From an uncultured Alistipes sp. (GTDB taxonomy: Bacteria > Bacteroidota > Bacteroidia > Bacteroidales > Rikenellaceae), in NCBI GenBank assembly GCA_900550375.1, contig URRP01000002.1:1-64000 (forward strand): a stretch of 64,000 nucleotides of DNA, given 5' to 3'. This document shows, piece by piece, positions 48,650-57,211 of the stretch. The stretch's first letter is position 1. The number at the start of each line of letters is the position of its first letter. The notes under the pieces are model-generated. The model ran no database searches, was not told where the DNA came from, and saw only the letters and a program-made list of their open reading frames with translations. A program made the translations under genes and the position numbers.

Positions 48650-50197
48650 ATGGCTGCCATGAAAAGATACGGAGAATTCTTGCGGCATACGGCCCTCGTG
48701 CTGGCGCTGCTGCTGACTGCGGCCGCCTGCGGAGGCGACGGCGGGGACGATGCGACGCCTCAGCCTCAGCCGCCGAAAGAGATCGAGGTCGATGCGTCGA
48801 GCACCCTCTACGGCTTTATCGGCGACACGGCGGGAAATCCCGTCGAAGGGGTCGTCGTGAGCGACGGCTTCAACTGCGTAGCCTCCGATGCGAAGGGCGT
48901 CTACCAGATGCAGCGCAACGCAGCGGCGGTGCATGTCTACTATTCGGTACCTGCGGAGTTCAAGATCCGCACGGGGGTTGACGGATATCCCGATTTCTAC
49001 GCCCGCCTGAACACTTCGCAGCAGAAAATCCGTCAGGACTTCACGCTCGAACGGCTGGCGGCCGTCGAACGCAATTTCCGCCTGATCTGCATCGGCGATC
49101 CTCAGCCTGCCAAAGCCGCGGAGGTGACCCGTTTCGAACGGGAAGCGATGGTCGATGTGCGCCGCACGGCGACGGCTTCGACGGTGCCGTGCTACGGCGT
49201 GGCGCTGGGCGATATTACCGGCGAAAAGCCCGATCTGCTGGCCAATACGCGCCGGGCGTTGGGCACCGCCGGAATTCCGGTCTTCGCACTGCCGGGCAAT
49301 CACGACAAATACAAAGTGAACGATGCGACGCCCCGCGACGTCTCCTATTTTCGCTATACGATGGGACCGGTGGACTTCTCGTTCAACCGCGGCGACGTGC
49401 ACGTCGTCTGCATGGACGATGTGATCTACACTTCGGGCACGGAGTATACCAACGGTTTTACGAACGAGCAGCTCGCGTGGCTGCGTGCCGATCTGAATTT
49501 CGTCCCGAAAGACAAGATGGTCGTACTCTGCTACCATATTCCGCTGCGCAGCGGCACGGCACGCAACATGGCGGCCGTCAAGGCGCTGTTGTCGGAATAC
49601 GCCGAGGCGCATCTGATGGCGGCGCATACGCACTATAACGAGAATTTCATCAACACCGACGATGCCGGCAACATCTACGAGCATATCCACGGCGCACCCT
49701 GCGGGGTCTTCTGGCACTCGGCTCTCAACGGCGACGGAACGCCCAACGGATATGCCGTCTACGATGTGTCGGGGGCGAAGATAACCGATTGGCACTACAA
49801 GCCCAGTCTGCACGATGAATCGTTCCAGATTCGTCTGCACCGCGGCGGCGATACGCACAGCGGCTTTACCTATCCCTATTCGACGAAGACGGTGGTGGCC
49901 AACGTGTGGAACGCCGATCCCAAGTGGACGGTGTGGCTCTACGAGAACGGTGTGGAGACCAAACAGATGCGGCTCGAGACGCAGAATTTCGATGCATGGG
50001 CGGCGGGTTACCACGTGGGGGTACTGGGACGCGGCGACCACTACAAGTCGCCCTGCAAACACGCCTATGTGGCGGAGCCGAACGACAGCCGCGCTGCGCT
50101 GAAGGTGGTAGCCGTCGATCGCTGGGGCAATCGCTACGAGCAGTCGACGTTCACGGCTCCCGACGACTTTACGGACGCCAAGTCGCCCGTGTATTAA
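48650..50197 (+). CDS. Calcineurin-like metallophosphoesterase, lipoprotein
   Basis: 515 residues. The lipoprotein signal ends ALLLTAAAC. An N-terminal beta-sandwich domain (about 45-120; YGFIGDTAGNPVEGVVVSDG) precedes the phosphoesterase core with metal motifs GDPQ, GDIT, GNHDKY, CYHIPL and AHTHYN, and a C-terminal beta domain follows. This is the MPPE_N/metallophosphatase/MPPE_C arrangement common in Bacteroidetes. The ATG at 48650 abuts the isomerase stop codon; a second ATG at 48659 is also possible. The substrate is unknown, but the context suggests a phosphorylated or phosphodiester-linked sugar or glycan. Confidence 0.9.
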   Translation: MAAMKRYGEFLRHTALVLALLLTAAACGGDGGDDATPQPQPPKEIEVDASSTLYGFIGDTAGNPVEGVVVSDGFNCVASDAKGVYQMQRNAAAVHVYYSVPAEFKIRTGVDGYPDFYARLNTSQQKIRQDFTLERLAAVERNFRLICIGDPQPAKAAEVTRFEREAMVDVRRTATASTVPCYGVALGDITGEKPDLLANTRRALGTAGIPVFALPGNHDKYKVNDATPRDVSYFRYTMGPVDFSFNRGDVHVVCMDDVIYTSGTEYTNGFTNEQLAWLRADLNFVPKDKMVVLCYHIPLRSGTARNMAAVKALLSEYAEAHLMAAHTHYNENFINTDDAGNIYEHIHGAPCGVFWHSALNGDGTPNGYAVYDVSGAKITDWHYKPSLHDESFQIRLHRGGDTHSGFTYPYSTKTVVANVWNADPKWTVWLYENGVETKQMRLETQNFDAWAAGYHVGVLGRGDHYKSPCKHAYVAEPNDSRAALKVVAVDRWGNRYEQSTFTAPDDFTDAKSPVY

Positions 50198-50323
50198 TCT
50201 GCCGGATGGAATCCGTGCGCGGGGGCGTACGGATTTCGCCGGCTCATAACCCGAAGAAACGAAAAACAGGAGGACGGGATCGGAAAACTGTTCAATTGTT
50301 TATCAATACCTAAAATTACGAAA

Positions 50324-51994
50324 ATGTTACTCAAACTGAAATGGATGGGTGTCGTCCTGCTGACGGCGCTGGCATTCGCAGGCTGCTCGGACGACGATGC
50401 GGCGAGTAGTCTGGCGACGAATTTCGAAGAACTGGAATTTGACTACGAGGAGTCCGACCAGCAGTTGTTGATCCGTTCGACAGTGCCGTGGACGCTGGAT
50501 TGCAACTACCTGACGGGCGACGACTGGCTGACGTTCGACAAGACGAGCGGCCCGGGCGACGAGGGAATCGTTTCGCAGCGCGTGACGATCAAGGCGCTGC
50601 GTAACGCGGGCGTCGAACGCACTGCCGAACTGCACGTCAAGGGCGAAGGGTTCGACCGCAAGGTGACCGTCGTGCAGGAAGACGGCCGTGTTCATATCGA
50701 CGGCGCGGAGGTAGAGGGCGATATGGCCAAAGGCGAGACAGTCAACAATACCTTCATCGCTGTGGCTTACGCACGTGCGCTGGGCGGCGAGAAGGTGACC
50801 GTGACCACCACGATCTCGGGCGAAGGCGCCGAGGGCCTGTCGGTGGAGTCGGGCGAGGCGACCCTCGCAGCCGGCGATGGCGTAGTGCGCATGGCCGTTT
50901 CGGGGAAACCCACAACGGCCGGTGCGGTGCTTTTCACGGTAGCCGTTAAATTCGGCGACAGAAACTTCGGTCCCTTCGAGGTGAAGAGCGAATCGTCGAA
51001 CCGTATGGGAGTGCCGGCGAACCTGCACGTCTATCGTGCCGATTCGCATGAAGTAATCATGGAGTGGGACAACGACCGCAGTGTGGTTCGTGCCAAGAAA
51101 TGGTCGTGGCAGCTGCTGGAGTCCGACGACCCGGAAGCCAAAGTGGTGCGTGAGTTCACCTACGAAGTGTCGAGCGGCGAGGACGGCAATAAGAAGTATC
51201 CTTACAACCGCTTCATCATCGGCGCGCTCGAACCGGCGACGACCTACTACTTCCGTGTGAAGCGTGGCCCGTCGGCCGGTGTGGCGGACGATCTGGGAAA
51301 GATCGATTCGAACTGGACGGAGCTGTGCGCCGTGACGACGAAGCCCGAACCGGAGGTGCCGGCCGACGCTCTGCTCTTCCAAGATTTCCGCGGACTGGCC
51401 TTCGGCGGTAACAACATCTTCACGGCTTGGGGAGGCGGTGTGAACGACACCCCGACCGGAAAGGCGCTGGATAAAATCTTCGTACCCTATGAAAAACATT
51501 GTACGGCCAACGCTACGGCCGCCAACCTCTATACCACGCACAGTGCGGCCTATCGCACGGCCATCGGTCTGGACGGCTGGGTCGGCGGCAACAATGCGGC
51601 CGGACACACGGGCAACAACTCGGTGTACGGTGCTACGGGTATGCTCAAGTTGGGTACCGGATCGGCCGCAGGCTGGATCCAGACGCCGCCTCTGGAGAAA
51701 CTGACCGCAGCCACCGACATCACGGTGAATTTCGATGCCTGCAGCTGGTGGGAGGACATTTCGTCGGATACGCCGAGCGACAATCCGTGGATCAAGATCG
51801 TGGTCGTAGGGCCGGGTACGATCGACGGTCAGAAGGAGCTGAAGATGCAGATCTACGAGAAGTTCGAGATGAAGCCCTACGCCGTGCGCGTCGACGGCGC
51901 GACGGCCGAAACGCAGATCGAGTTCATCGCCGCGCAGGCTAAACCCGCCAACCGCTGGTTCCTCGATAACATTCTGATCGTTCCGGCGAAGTGA
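50324..51994 (+). CDS. BACON/FN3 surface lipoprotein, possible glycan binder
   Basis: 556 residues with lipoprotein signal ending ALAFAGC followed by SDDDAA. Residues about 35-125 match a BACON domain (STVPWTLDC, DDWLTFDKTSGPGDEG, RTAELHVKG). A second beta domain follows (about 126-225), then an FN3 domain (GVPANLHVYRADSHEVIMEW to TKPE), then a C-terminal jelly-roll-like region with many aromatic and Asn residues. It is probably exported and surface-exposed, binding the locus's glycan or another carbohydrate. It ends in a long palindromic terminator, so it closes the first operon of the locus. Confidence 0.83.
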   Translation: MLLKLKWMGVVLLTALAFAGCSDDDAASSLATNFEELEFDYEESDQQLLIRSTVPWTLDCNYLTGDDWLTFDKTSGPGDEGIVSQRVTIKALRNAGVERTAELHVKGEGFDRKVTVVQEDGRVHIDGAEVEGDMAKGETVNNTFIAVAYARALGGEKVTVTTTISGEGAEGLSVESGEATLAAGDGVVRMAVSGKPTTAGAVLFTVAVKFGDRNFGPFEVKSESSNRMGVPANLHVYRADSHEVIMEWDNDRSVVRAKKWSWQLLESDDPEAKVVREFTYEVSSGEDGNKKYPYNRFIIGALEPATTYYFRVKRGPSAGVADDLGKIDSNWTELCAVTTKPEPEVPADALLFQDFRGLAFGGNNIFTAWGGGVNDTPTGKALDKIFVPYEKHCTANATAANLYTTHSAAYRTAIGLDGWVGGNNAAGHTGNNSVYGATGMLKLGTGSAAGWIQTPPLEKLTAATDITVNFDACSWWEDISSDTPSDNPWIKIVVVGPGTIDGQKELKMQIYEKFEMKPYAVRVDGATAETQIEFIAAQAKPANRWFLDNILIVPAK

Positions 51995-52030
51995 TCTCAC
52001 CGAAGAAAAATGATCTGACAGCACGATGAA

Positions 52031-52072
52031 AAGACAGGTGCGGCTTACGTAAGCCGCACCTGTCTTTTTTTT
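52031..52072 (+). terminator. 36-bp perfect palindrome with T-run
   Basis: 52031-52066 is its own reverse complement (18-bp arms, AAGACAGGTGCGGCTTAC), followed by six T. It lies 36 bp after the BACON lipoprotein stop and separates this operon from the susC promoter. Confidence 0.9.
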
Positions 52073-52153
52073 GAGGAATGACAAATAGCTGCTGTCAGTC
52101 ATTTTTTGAAATCTATAAATCAAAATCCGTAACAGTGCTGTTTTCGAACATTA

Positions 52154-52161
52154 TATATTTG
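52154..52161 (+). promoter_or_regulatory. -7 box TATATTTG of the susC operon
   Basis: TAnnTTTG match in an AT-rich island. The predicted leader is about 160 nt. No TTTG at -33, which fits an activator-dependent promoter. Confidence 0.55.
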
Positions 52162-52188
52162 TATACAGTTATATAATAAAAAGCCGGA

Positions 52189-52262
52189 CGGCCTCCTCCT
52201 CCCGTATTACCGGATGCTTTATGCGGGTTCTGCGATGAGCGGAAACGGACAAAAGGAGGCCG
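52189..52262 (+). promoter_or_regulatory. Structured 5' leader of susC
   Basis: 9-bp perfect arms CGGCCTCCT (52189-52197) and AGGAGGCCG (52254-52262) enclose a 56-nt loop with its own possible stem (CCCG...CGGG). It falls wholly in the predicted leader. The rest of the 52073-52327 gap is AT-rich with no gene. Confidence 0.4.
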
Positions 52263-52327
52263 CAACGACACCAACTACTGCCGATCCCCATCTCCTATAG
52301 ATGTAAACGAACTTAAAACAATGAATT

Positions 52328-55321
52328 ATGGATGAACTTAGACCAGTAATGAACCGGACGAAGCGCGTTGGCAGCCGGTTCGGGCTTTTGTGTCTCGCCT
52401 GCCTGCTTGCGGGTCTGACATTGATTTCCCCCCCCCTCGCTTTGGCGGCGCAACCCGCTGACGAATTATTAGATATCCGCGGCGTTGTCGTGGATACGAA
52501 AGACCCTCCAACGCCGCTGGTAGGCGTGACGGTACTCGTTCAGGGAACGGTTCGGGGAACGACGACTGACGCCGAAGGTTTCTTCTCGATCAAGGCCAAG
52601 CACGGTGATGTGCTTACCTTCTCGTTTATCGGATACAAGGGAAAGGAGTATCGCGTGAATAAAAGTGTGGCCAACCTCTCGATCGCAATGGAGGAGGAGT
52701 TGACCAATATCGATCAGGTCGTGGTGACGGGTATGACTTCGCAGCAGCGCAAGCATATCGCCGCTTCGGTCGGCGCGGTAGCTCCCACTAACTTTGAAAA
52801 TAAGCCCATTACCCGTCTGTCGCAGGCTTTGCAGGGCGGAACGACGGGTATTCTGGTGACCCAGAGTTCGGGTCTCCCGGGCGGTGACGGCGCAACGATC
52901 AAGATTCGCGGCGTGGCGTCGCTGCTTGGCTCCGACCCGCTGGTGCTGGTCGACGGCTTCGAGTTCGACATGGACAAGCTCGACCCTTCGACCGTCGAGT
53001 CGGTGTCGATTCTCAAGGACGCCGCAGCAGCGTCGATCTATGGCGCCAAGGCCGGTAACGGCGTAATCCTCATTACGACCAAGCGCGGTTCGGCCGGCAA
53101 GGTTTCGGTGTCGTACAACGGCTATTTCGGTATCCAGCAACCGATCTACCTGCCCGATTTCGTTGACGGCGCCACCTATATGGATTATATCAACGAGGCG
53201 ACGCGCAACACCACGGGCGTAAACAAATACACCCCCGAGCAGATTCAGATCACGCGCGAAGGGAGCGACCCGATCCACTATCCCAGCACCGACTGGATGA
53301 AGGAGACGATGCGCGAGACCGCCCCGATTCACGAGCACAATTTCACGATCTCGGGCGGTAATACGACGGCGCGTTTCGCTCTGTCGGCGCAGTACCTCAA
53401 TCAGGACGGTATGTATAAGGTGATGGACAACGGATTCGAGCGTCTTACGGTGCGTGCCAACACGACGGTGAACCTCAACAAGGACATCATGATGTTCGTC
53501 GATATGTTCGTCGGCCGCGATACGCAGCGTCAGCCCGAGACGATGAACAAGACCATTCTGGACTATATCTATCTCGCACCTCCGACACTCGTCTCCAAAT
53601 ATCCCCGCAAGGAGGATCAGAAACCGAATTACGACTATTACGGAGTTTACTTCGAGTGGATGAACCCGCTGGCGAACCTCGAACGCGGTACGCAGGTGGA
53701 GAGCGTGCGCGACTACGTGACTATCAACGCCCGTCCCACGTGGCATATCATTCCCGGTTTGACGCTGAAGGGGCAGGTGGGTTACCGCATCTCGTCGGGT
53801 ATGGACAAGAAGGACCGCAACGCATATGTCTTCCTCGATTACTTCTCGGGCAACGAGGCCGGAACGTTCGGGGCCGTCAAATCGGCCACCTATACGACCC
53901 GCACGAGCTACTGGATGGTAGGTGCAACGCTCGACTGGGTCAAGGAGTTCGGCGACCACCGCATCAATATTCTGGGCGGATGGAACGAGGAGGTCGACCG
54001 CCGCAACGGTTGGGACGACGTTTCGCTGCTTTCGTTCTTCGGAAAAGCCTATTACAGCTATAAAGACCGTTATCTGGCCGAGGTCGGCATCCGCCGCGAC
54101 GGTTCGTCGCTCTTCGGCGAAGGGAACAAGTGGGGCAACTTCCCCTCGGTGGCCGTCGGCTGGAATGTGAACCGCGAGGAGTGGATGCAGGGAGCCAAGT
54201 TTATCGACAACTTCAAGATCCGCGCCTCCTACGGTATGCTGGGCAACAACAATGTCGCACTCTACCGCTATCAGATCATCATCGACAACTCGGGTAACGA
54301 GATCGTCAACGGCAACCCCGACCTGACGTGGGAGAAGGTGAAGATTCTCGATGCGGGTCTCGATCTGAGTCTCTTCGGACAGAAACTCGAAGTTACCTTC
54401 GACTGGTTCCGCAAGGTGACCGACGATATGATCGTCAACGTGCCTTCGACGCCCAGCTCGGGTCTGTTGGCCGCGCCGATGAACGTCGGCAAGGCCGAAG
54501 TGAAGGGTTATGAAATCGGCGTGGGCTTCAACCACTCCTTTTCGAAGGACATCGATTTCAGCATCAATCTGGGTTACTCCTACAACAAATCGAAGTGGCT
54601 CGAAATCACCAACGACGAACTCATCAGCGGCAATACGATCTATCGTAAGGGTCATGCCATCAAGGAGTACTACGGCTATCAGGCCGATCATCTGCTCACG
54701 CAGGACGATCTCGACTTCCGCGTGCCCATCATCGGCGGTTACAACGGCTCGTCGACGGCACAGCTGCCCGGTGACATCCGCTATGTGGATACCAACGGCG
54801 ACAAGGTGATCACCACCGACGACCGCGTGCCGCTGGGCGATCAGGATCCGCACAGTGTTTACTACGGCAACCTCTCGTTCCGTTGGAAGAACCTCGATTT
54901 CGATATGCAGGTCAACGGTGTGGGATATGTGCCCATCTTCTATCAGGGTCTGATTTCGAACCCGCTCGATCTCGAGTACGGCGGTACGCCCCAGCGCTGG
55001 CACCTCGACCACTGGAAGGCCGAAAACCCCGACCGTAACGCCAAACTGCCGCGCGTGACGACCGATCCGGGCAACAACGCGCTGCTGTCGACCTTCTGGA
55101 AGGAGAACGGCGCCTTCGTGCGCATCAAGTACATGCAGCTGGGTTACAACTTCAAGGCGCTGGCCAAGAAGATCCATGCCGGAAACTTCCGCATTTACGT
55201 GAACGTGCAGAATCCCTTCACCTTCACCAAGGTCGATCTGATCGACCCCGAGACGAAGGGTACGCACACCACCTATCCGATGTTCAAAACCTATTCGGTC
55301 GGTCTGAATATGAATTTCTAA
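52328..55321 (+). CDS. susC: SusC/RagA-family TonB-dependent outer-membrane transporter
   Basis: 997 residues. After the signal sequence (about 1-42) comes a carboxypeptidase-regulatory-like domain (DIRGVVVDTKDPPTPLVGVTV to NLSIAMEE). The plug follows (DQVVVTGMTSQQRKH, then IKIRGVASLLGSDPLVLVDG and SVSILKDAAAASIYGAKAGNGVILITTK). The beta-barrel ends in the outer-membrane-typical Phe (SVGLNMNF). It imports glycan fragments across the outer membrane with its SusD partner, driven by TonB. Starts at 52328 and 52349 are both possible. A run of nine C (52428-52436) lies in the signal-sequence codons. Confidence 0.96.
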   Translation: MDELRPVMNRTKRVGSRFGLLCLACLLAGLTLISPPLALAAQPADELLDIRGVVVDTKDPPTPLVGVTVLVQGTVRGTTTDAEGFFSIKAKHGDVLTFSFIGYKGKEYRVNKSVANLSIAMEEELTNIDQVVVTGMTSQQRKHIAASVGAVAPTNFENKPITRLSQALQGGTTGILVTQSSGLPGGDGATIKIRGVASLLGSDPLVLVDGFEFDMDKLDPSTVESVSILKDAAAASIYGAKAGNGVILITTKRGSAGKVSVSYNGYFGIQQPIYLPDFVDGATYMDYINEATRNTTGVNKYTPEQIQITREGSDPIHYPSTDWMKETMRETAPIHEHNFTISGGNTTARFALSAQYLNQDGMYKVMDNGFERLTVRANTTVNLNKDIMMFVDMFVGRDTQRQPETMNKTILDYIYLAPPTLVSKYPRKEDQKPNYDYYGVYFEWMNPLANLERGTQVESVRDYVTINARPTWHIIPGLTLKGQVGYRISSGMDKKDRNAYVFLDYFSGNEAGTFGAVKSATYTTRTSYWMVGATLDWVKEFGDHRINILGGWNEEVDRRNGWDDVSLLSFFGKAYYSYKDRYLAEVGIRRDGSSLFGEGNKWGNFPSVAVGWNVNREEWMQGAKFIDNFKIRASYGMLGNNNVALYRYQIIIDNSGNEIVNGNPDLTWEKVKILDAGLDLSLFGQKLEVTFDWFRKVTDDMIVNVPSTPSSGLLAAPMNVGKAEVKGYEIGVGFNHSFSKDIDFSINLGYSYNKSKWLEITNDELISGNTIYRKGHAIKEYYGYQADHLLTQDDLDFRVPIIGGYNGSSTAQLPGDIRYVDTNGDKVITTDDRVPLGDQDPHSVYYGNLSFRWKNLDFDMQVNGVGYVPIFYQGLISNPLDLEYGGTPQRWHLDHWKAENPDRNAKLPRVTTDPGNNALLSTFWKENGAFVRIKYMQLGYNFKALAKKIHAGNFRIYVNVQNPFTFTKVDLIDPETKGTHTTYPMFKTYSVGLNMNF

Positions 55322-55348
55322 CCGGTAAAACCTAAACAGAAGAAAATT

Positions 55349-57049
55349 ATGAATTGTATCAATCATATCAAAGGATATTTGTCCCGCGGAACTCTCCTGC
55401 TGCTGCTTGCGAGCTGTGGACTGCTTGCCGGATGCGAAGATTTTCTGGTGCGCGACGTGCCCAATCAGACCACCGACGAAGAGTGGTGGCAGAACAAGGG
55501 CCAGCTCAACACGGCGCTCAACAACCTCTACAAACCGATGCCCTCGGGAAGTATCACCTATGTCAATCATGACGTAAAGCAATCGCAAGCGAGCGGTTAT
55601 CCCAATGCGCGCGTGGAGATGGAGGCCCTTACGGACAACGGTATCGGTTCGGCCAACTATGTCTCTTACAATGCCTTTACGGCGGGAATCACTTCTTCGA
55701 ACGAAGATGTTTGTACCAAAATCTGGAATATGAAATGGACGGTGATCCGCCGTTGCTGCCGCTTTTTGGAGCATTACCAGCAGGCGACCGTAGCTCCCGA
55801 CGCAGCGCCGCACGAAGGTATTCAGACCGTCGACCGGTTTGCCGCCGAGGCGCGTGCGCTCCGTGCGTTCTACCATCTGGAACTCTTCCTCTTCTATGGG
55901 AATATTCCGCTCGTGGACCACTCGACGAATCCGACCGAACAATTTCTTGTCCGCCGTTCGCAGCAGGAGATCGTGAACTGGATCGCCGGCGAGTTCGAGG
56001 GCGCGTCGCATAACCTGCCGGTCGTGCCGCAGACCAAGTCGGAGCGGTGGCGCTGGACGAAGGGTGCCTGCTATGCGTGGATGTCCTATCTCTATCTCTA
56101 TGTCGGCGACTGGGCCAATGCCAAGAAGTGGGCGCAGGAGGTGATCGATCTGGGCATTTACAGTCTCTATCGCAGCACGGCCGATCCGGCCGACAGTTTC
56201 CGCCGGCAGTTCATCCACGAGGCCTACAACAACGATACGAAGGAGTCGATCCTCACCACCGAGCTGGGTATGCGTCAGGTGCAGCGGCGTCTGGCTCCGC
56301 CCGACGGCGGTAACGGCCAGACCGGATTGTCGCCCACGGCGTCGCTGGTCGATGCCTTCGAGCTGCTCGACGGCCGTACGCTCGACGAGCTGCCCGCAGA
56401 CGAGAAACGAGCCTATCAACTCGACCCGCAGCCCGAGAAGCGCGATCCGCGTCTGAGTATGTCGATCATCTTCCCCACCGAGACCTTCCTCGGTTATACG
56501 GCCCATCCGTGGGAGCCTTCGCACAAGGACGCCATCGGCAAGGAGGGTTCGACGAAGACCGGTTACTGGATCAAGAAGTGGCAGAACGAGACGGACCGTA
56601 CCAATTACAGCAGTACGGACGGCGGTAAGCTCGATTTCCAGAACATGCGCTATGCAGTGGTGCTGCTCAACTACGTCGAAGCGGCCATCGAGCTGAATGA
56701 GCTGAGCGACCCGAATATCTACGATTTCCTCGACGACATCCGCGACCGTGCGGGAATGCCGGGCGTGGATCGCGTGAAGTACGCTTCGCAGCCCAAGCTG
56801 CACGAACTGGTGCGCCGCGAGCGCCGTGTGGAGCTGGCCTTCGAGGGACACCGTCTCTTCGATATCCGCCGCTGGAAAATCGCCGAGGAGGTGATGTCCG
56901 GTACAGTGTACGGCGCGACGCCTCCGGGTGCTGACGACCGGTATCTCGCTCAGACGCGCGTCTTCAATCCCAACCGCGACTATCTGTGGCCGATTCCGGT
57001 AGGTGAGATGAACACCAATACGGCAATGGAGCAGAATCCCGGCTATTAA
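55349..57049 (+). CDS. susD: SusD/RagB-family glycan-binding lipoprotein
   Basis: 566 residues. The lipobox is LLAGC in the N-terminal signal, followed by EDFLVRDVPNQTTDEEWW, the conserved SusD start. The TPR-like helical core has AEARALRAFYHLELFLFYGNIPLV, and the C-terminus RRERRVELAFEGHRLFDIRRWK with NPNRDYLWPIP is diagnostic. It forms the surface lid on SusC and captures the glycan. It starts 27 bp after susC. Confidence 0.95.
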   Translation: MNCINHIKGYLSRGTLLLLLASCGLLAGCEDFLVRDVPNQTTDEEWWQNKGQLNTALNNLYKPMPSGSITYVNHDVKQSQASGYPNARVEMEALTDNGIGSANYVSYNAFTAGITSSNEDVCTKIWNMKWTVIRRCCRFLEHYQQATVAPDAAPHEGIQTVDRFAAEARALRAFYHLELFLFYGNIPLVDHSTNPTEQFLVRRSQQEIVNWIAGEFEGASHNLPVVPQTKSERWRWTKGACYAWMSYLYLYVGDWANAKKWAQEVIDLGIYSLYRSTADPADSFRRQFIHEAYNNDTKESILTTELGMRQVQRRLAPPDGGNGQTGLSPTASLVDAFELLDGRTLDELPADEKRAYQLDPQPEKRDPRLSMSIIFPTETFLGYTAHPWEPSHKDAIGKEGSTKTGYWIKKWQNETDRTNYSSTDGGKLDFQNMRYAVVLLNYVEAAIELNELSDPNIYDFLDDIRDRAGMPGVDRVKYASQPKLHELVRRERRVELAFEGHRLFDIRRWKIAEEVMSGTVYGATPPGADDRYLAQTRVFNPNRDYLWPIPVGEMNTNTAMEQNPGY

Positions 57050-57073
57050 TCGCCGGCAGCTGAACGGAAAACG

Positions 57074-57111
57074 CTCTCCGTCGACGGCCGGTGACGGCGG
57101 CCGGCGGAGAG
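57074..57111 (+). repeat. Nested hairpin between susD and the hydrolase gene
   Basis: Outer stem CTCTCCG/CGGAGAG (57074-57080/57105-57111) with an inner GGCCG/CGGCC stem, followed by TTTG only. It may reduce read-through, so the hydrolase would be expressed less than SusC/SusD. Confidence 0.5.
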
Positions 57112-57211
57112 TTTGTAAAATGTACGTACGATTTTGTCGGGTGAAAGCGCCGCGTGCCGGATGCGGAGAACCGACGAGTGAAATTAAGAACCTTCTGTTA
57201 ATCTTACTATT

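Noticed and set aside
47144..50062. Minus-strand open frame of about 972 codons opposite the isomerase and phosphoesterase
   Set aside because: His/Arg-rich, no family motif, and it crosses two well-supported plus-strand genes.
52321..52335. Tiny ORF ATG AAT TAT GGA TGA overlapping the susC start
   Set aside because: Four codons in an AT-rich leader; likely chance, with no ribosome-binding sign of its own.
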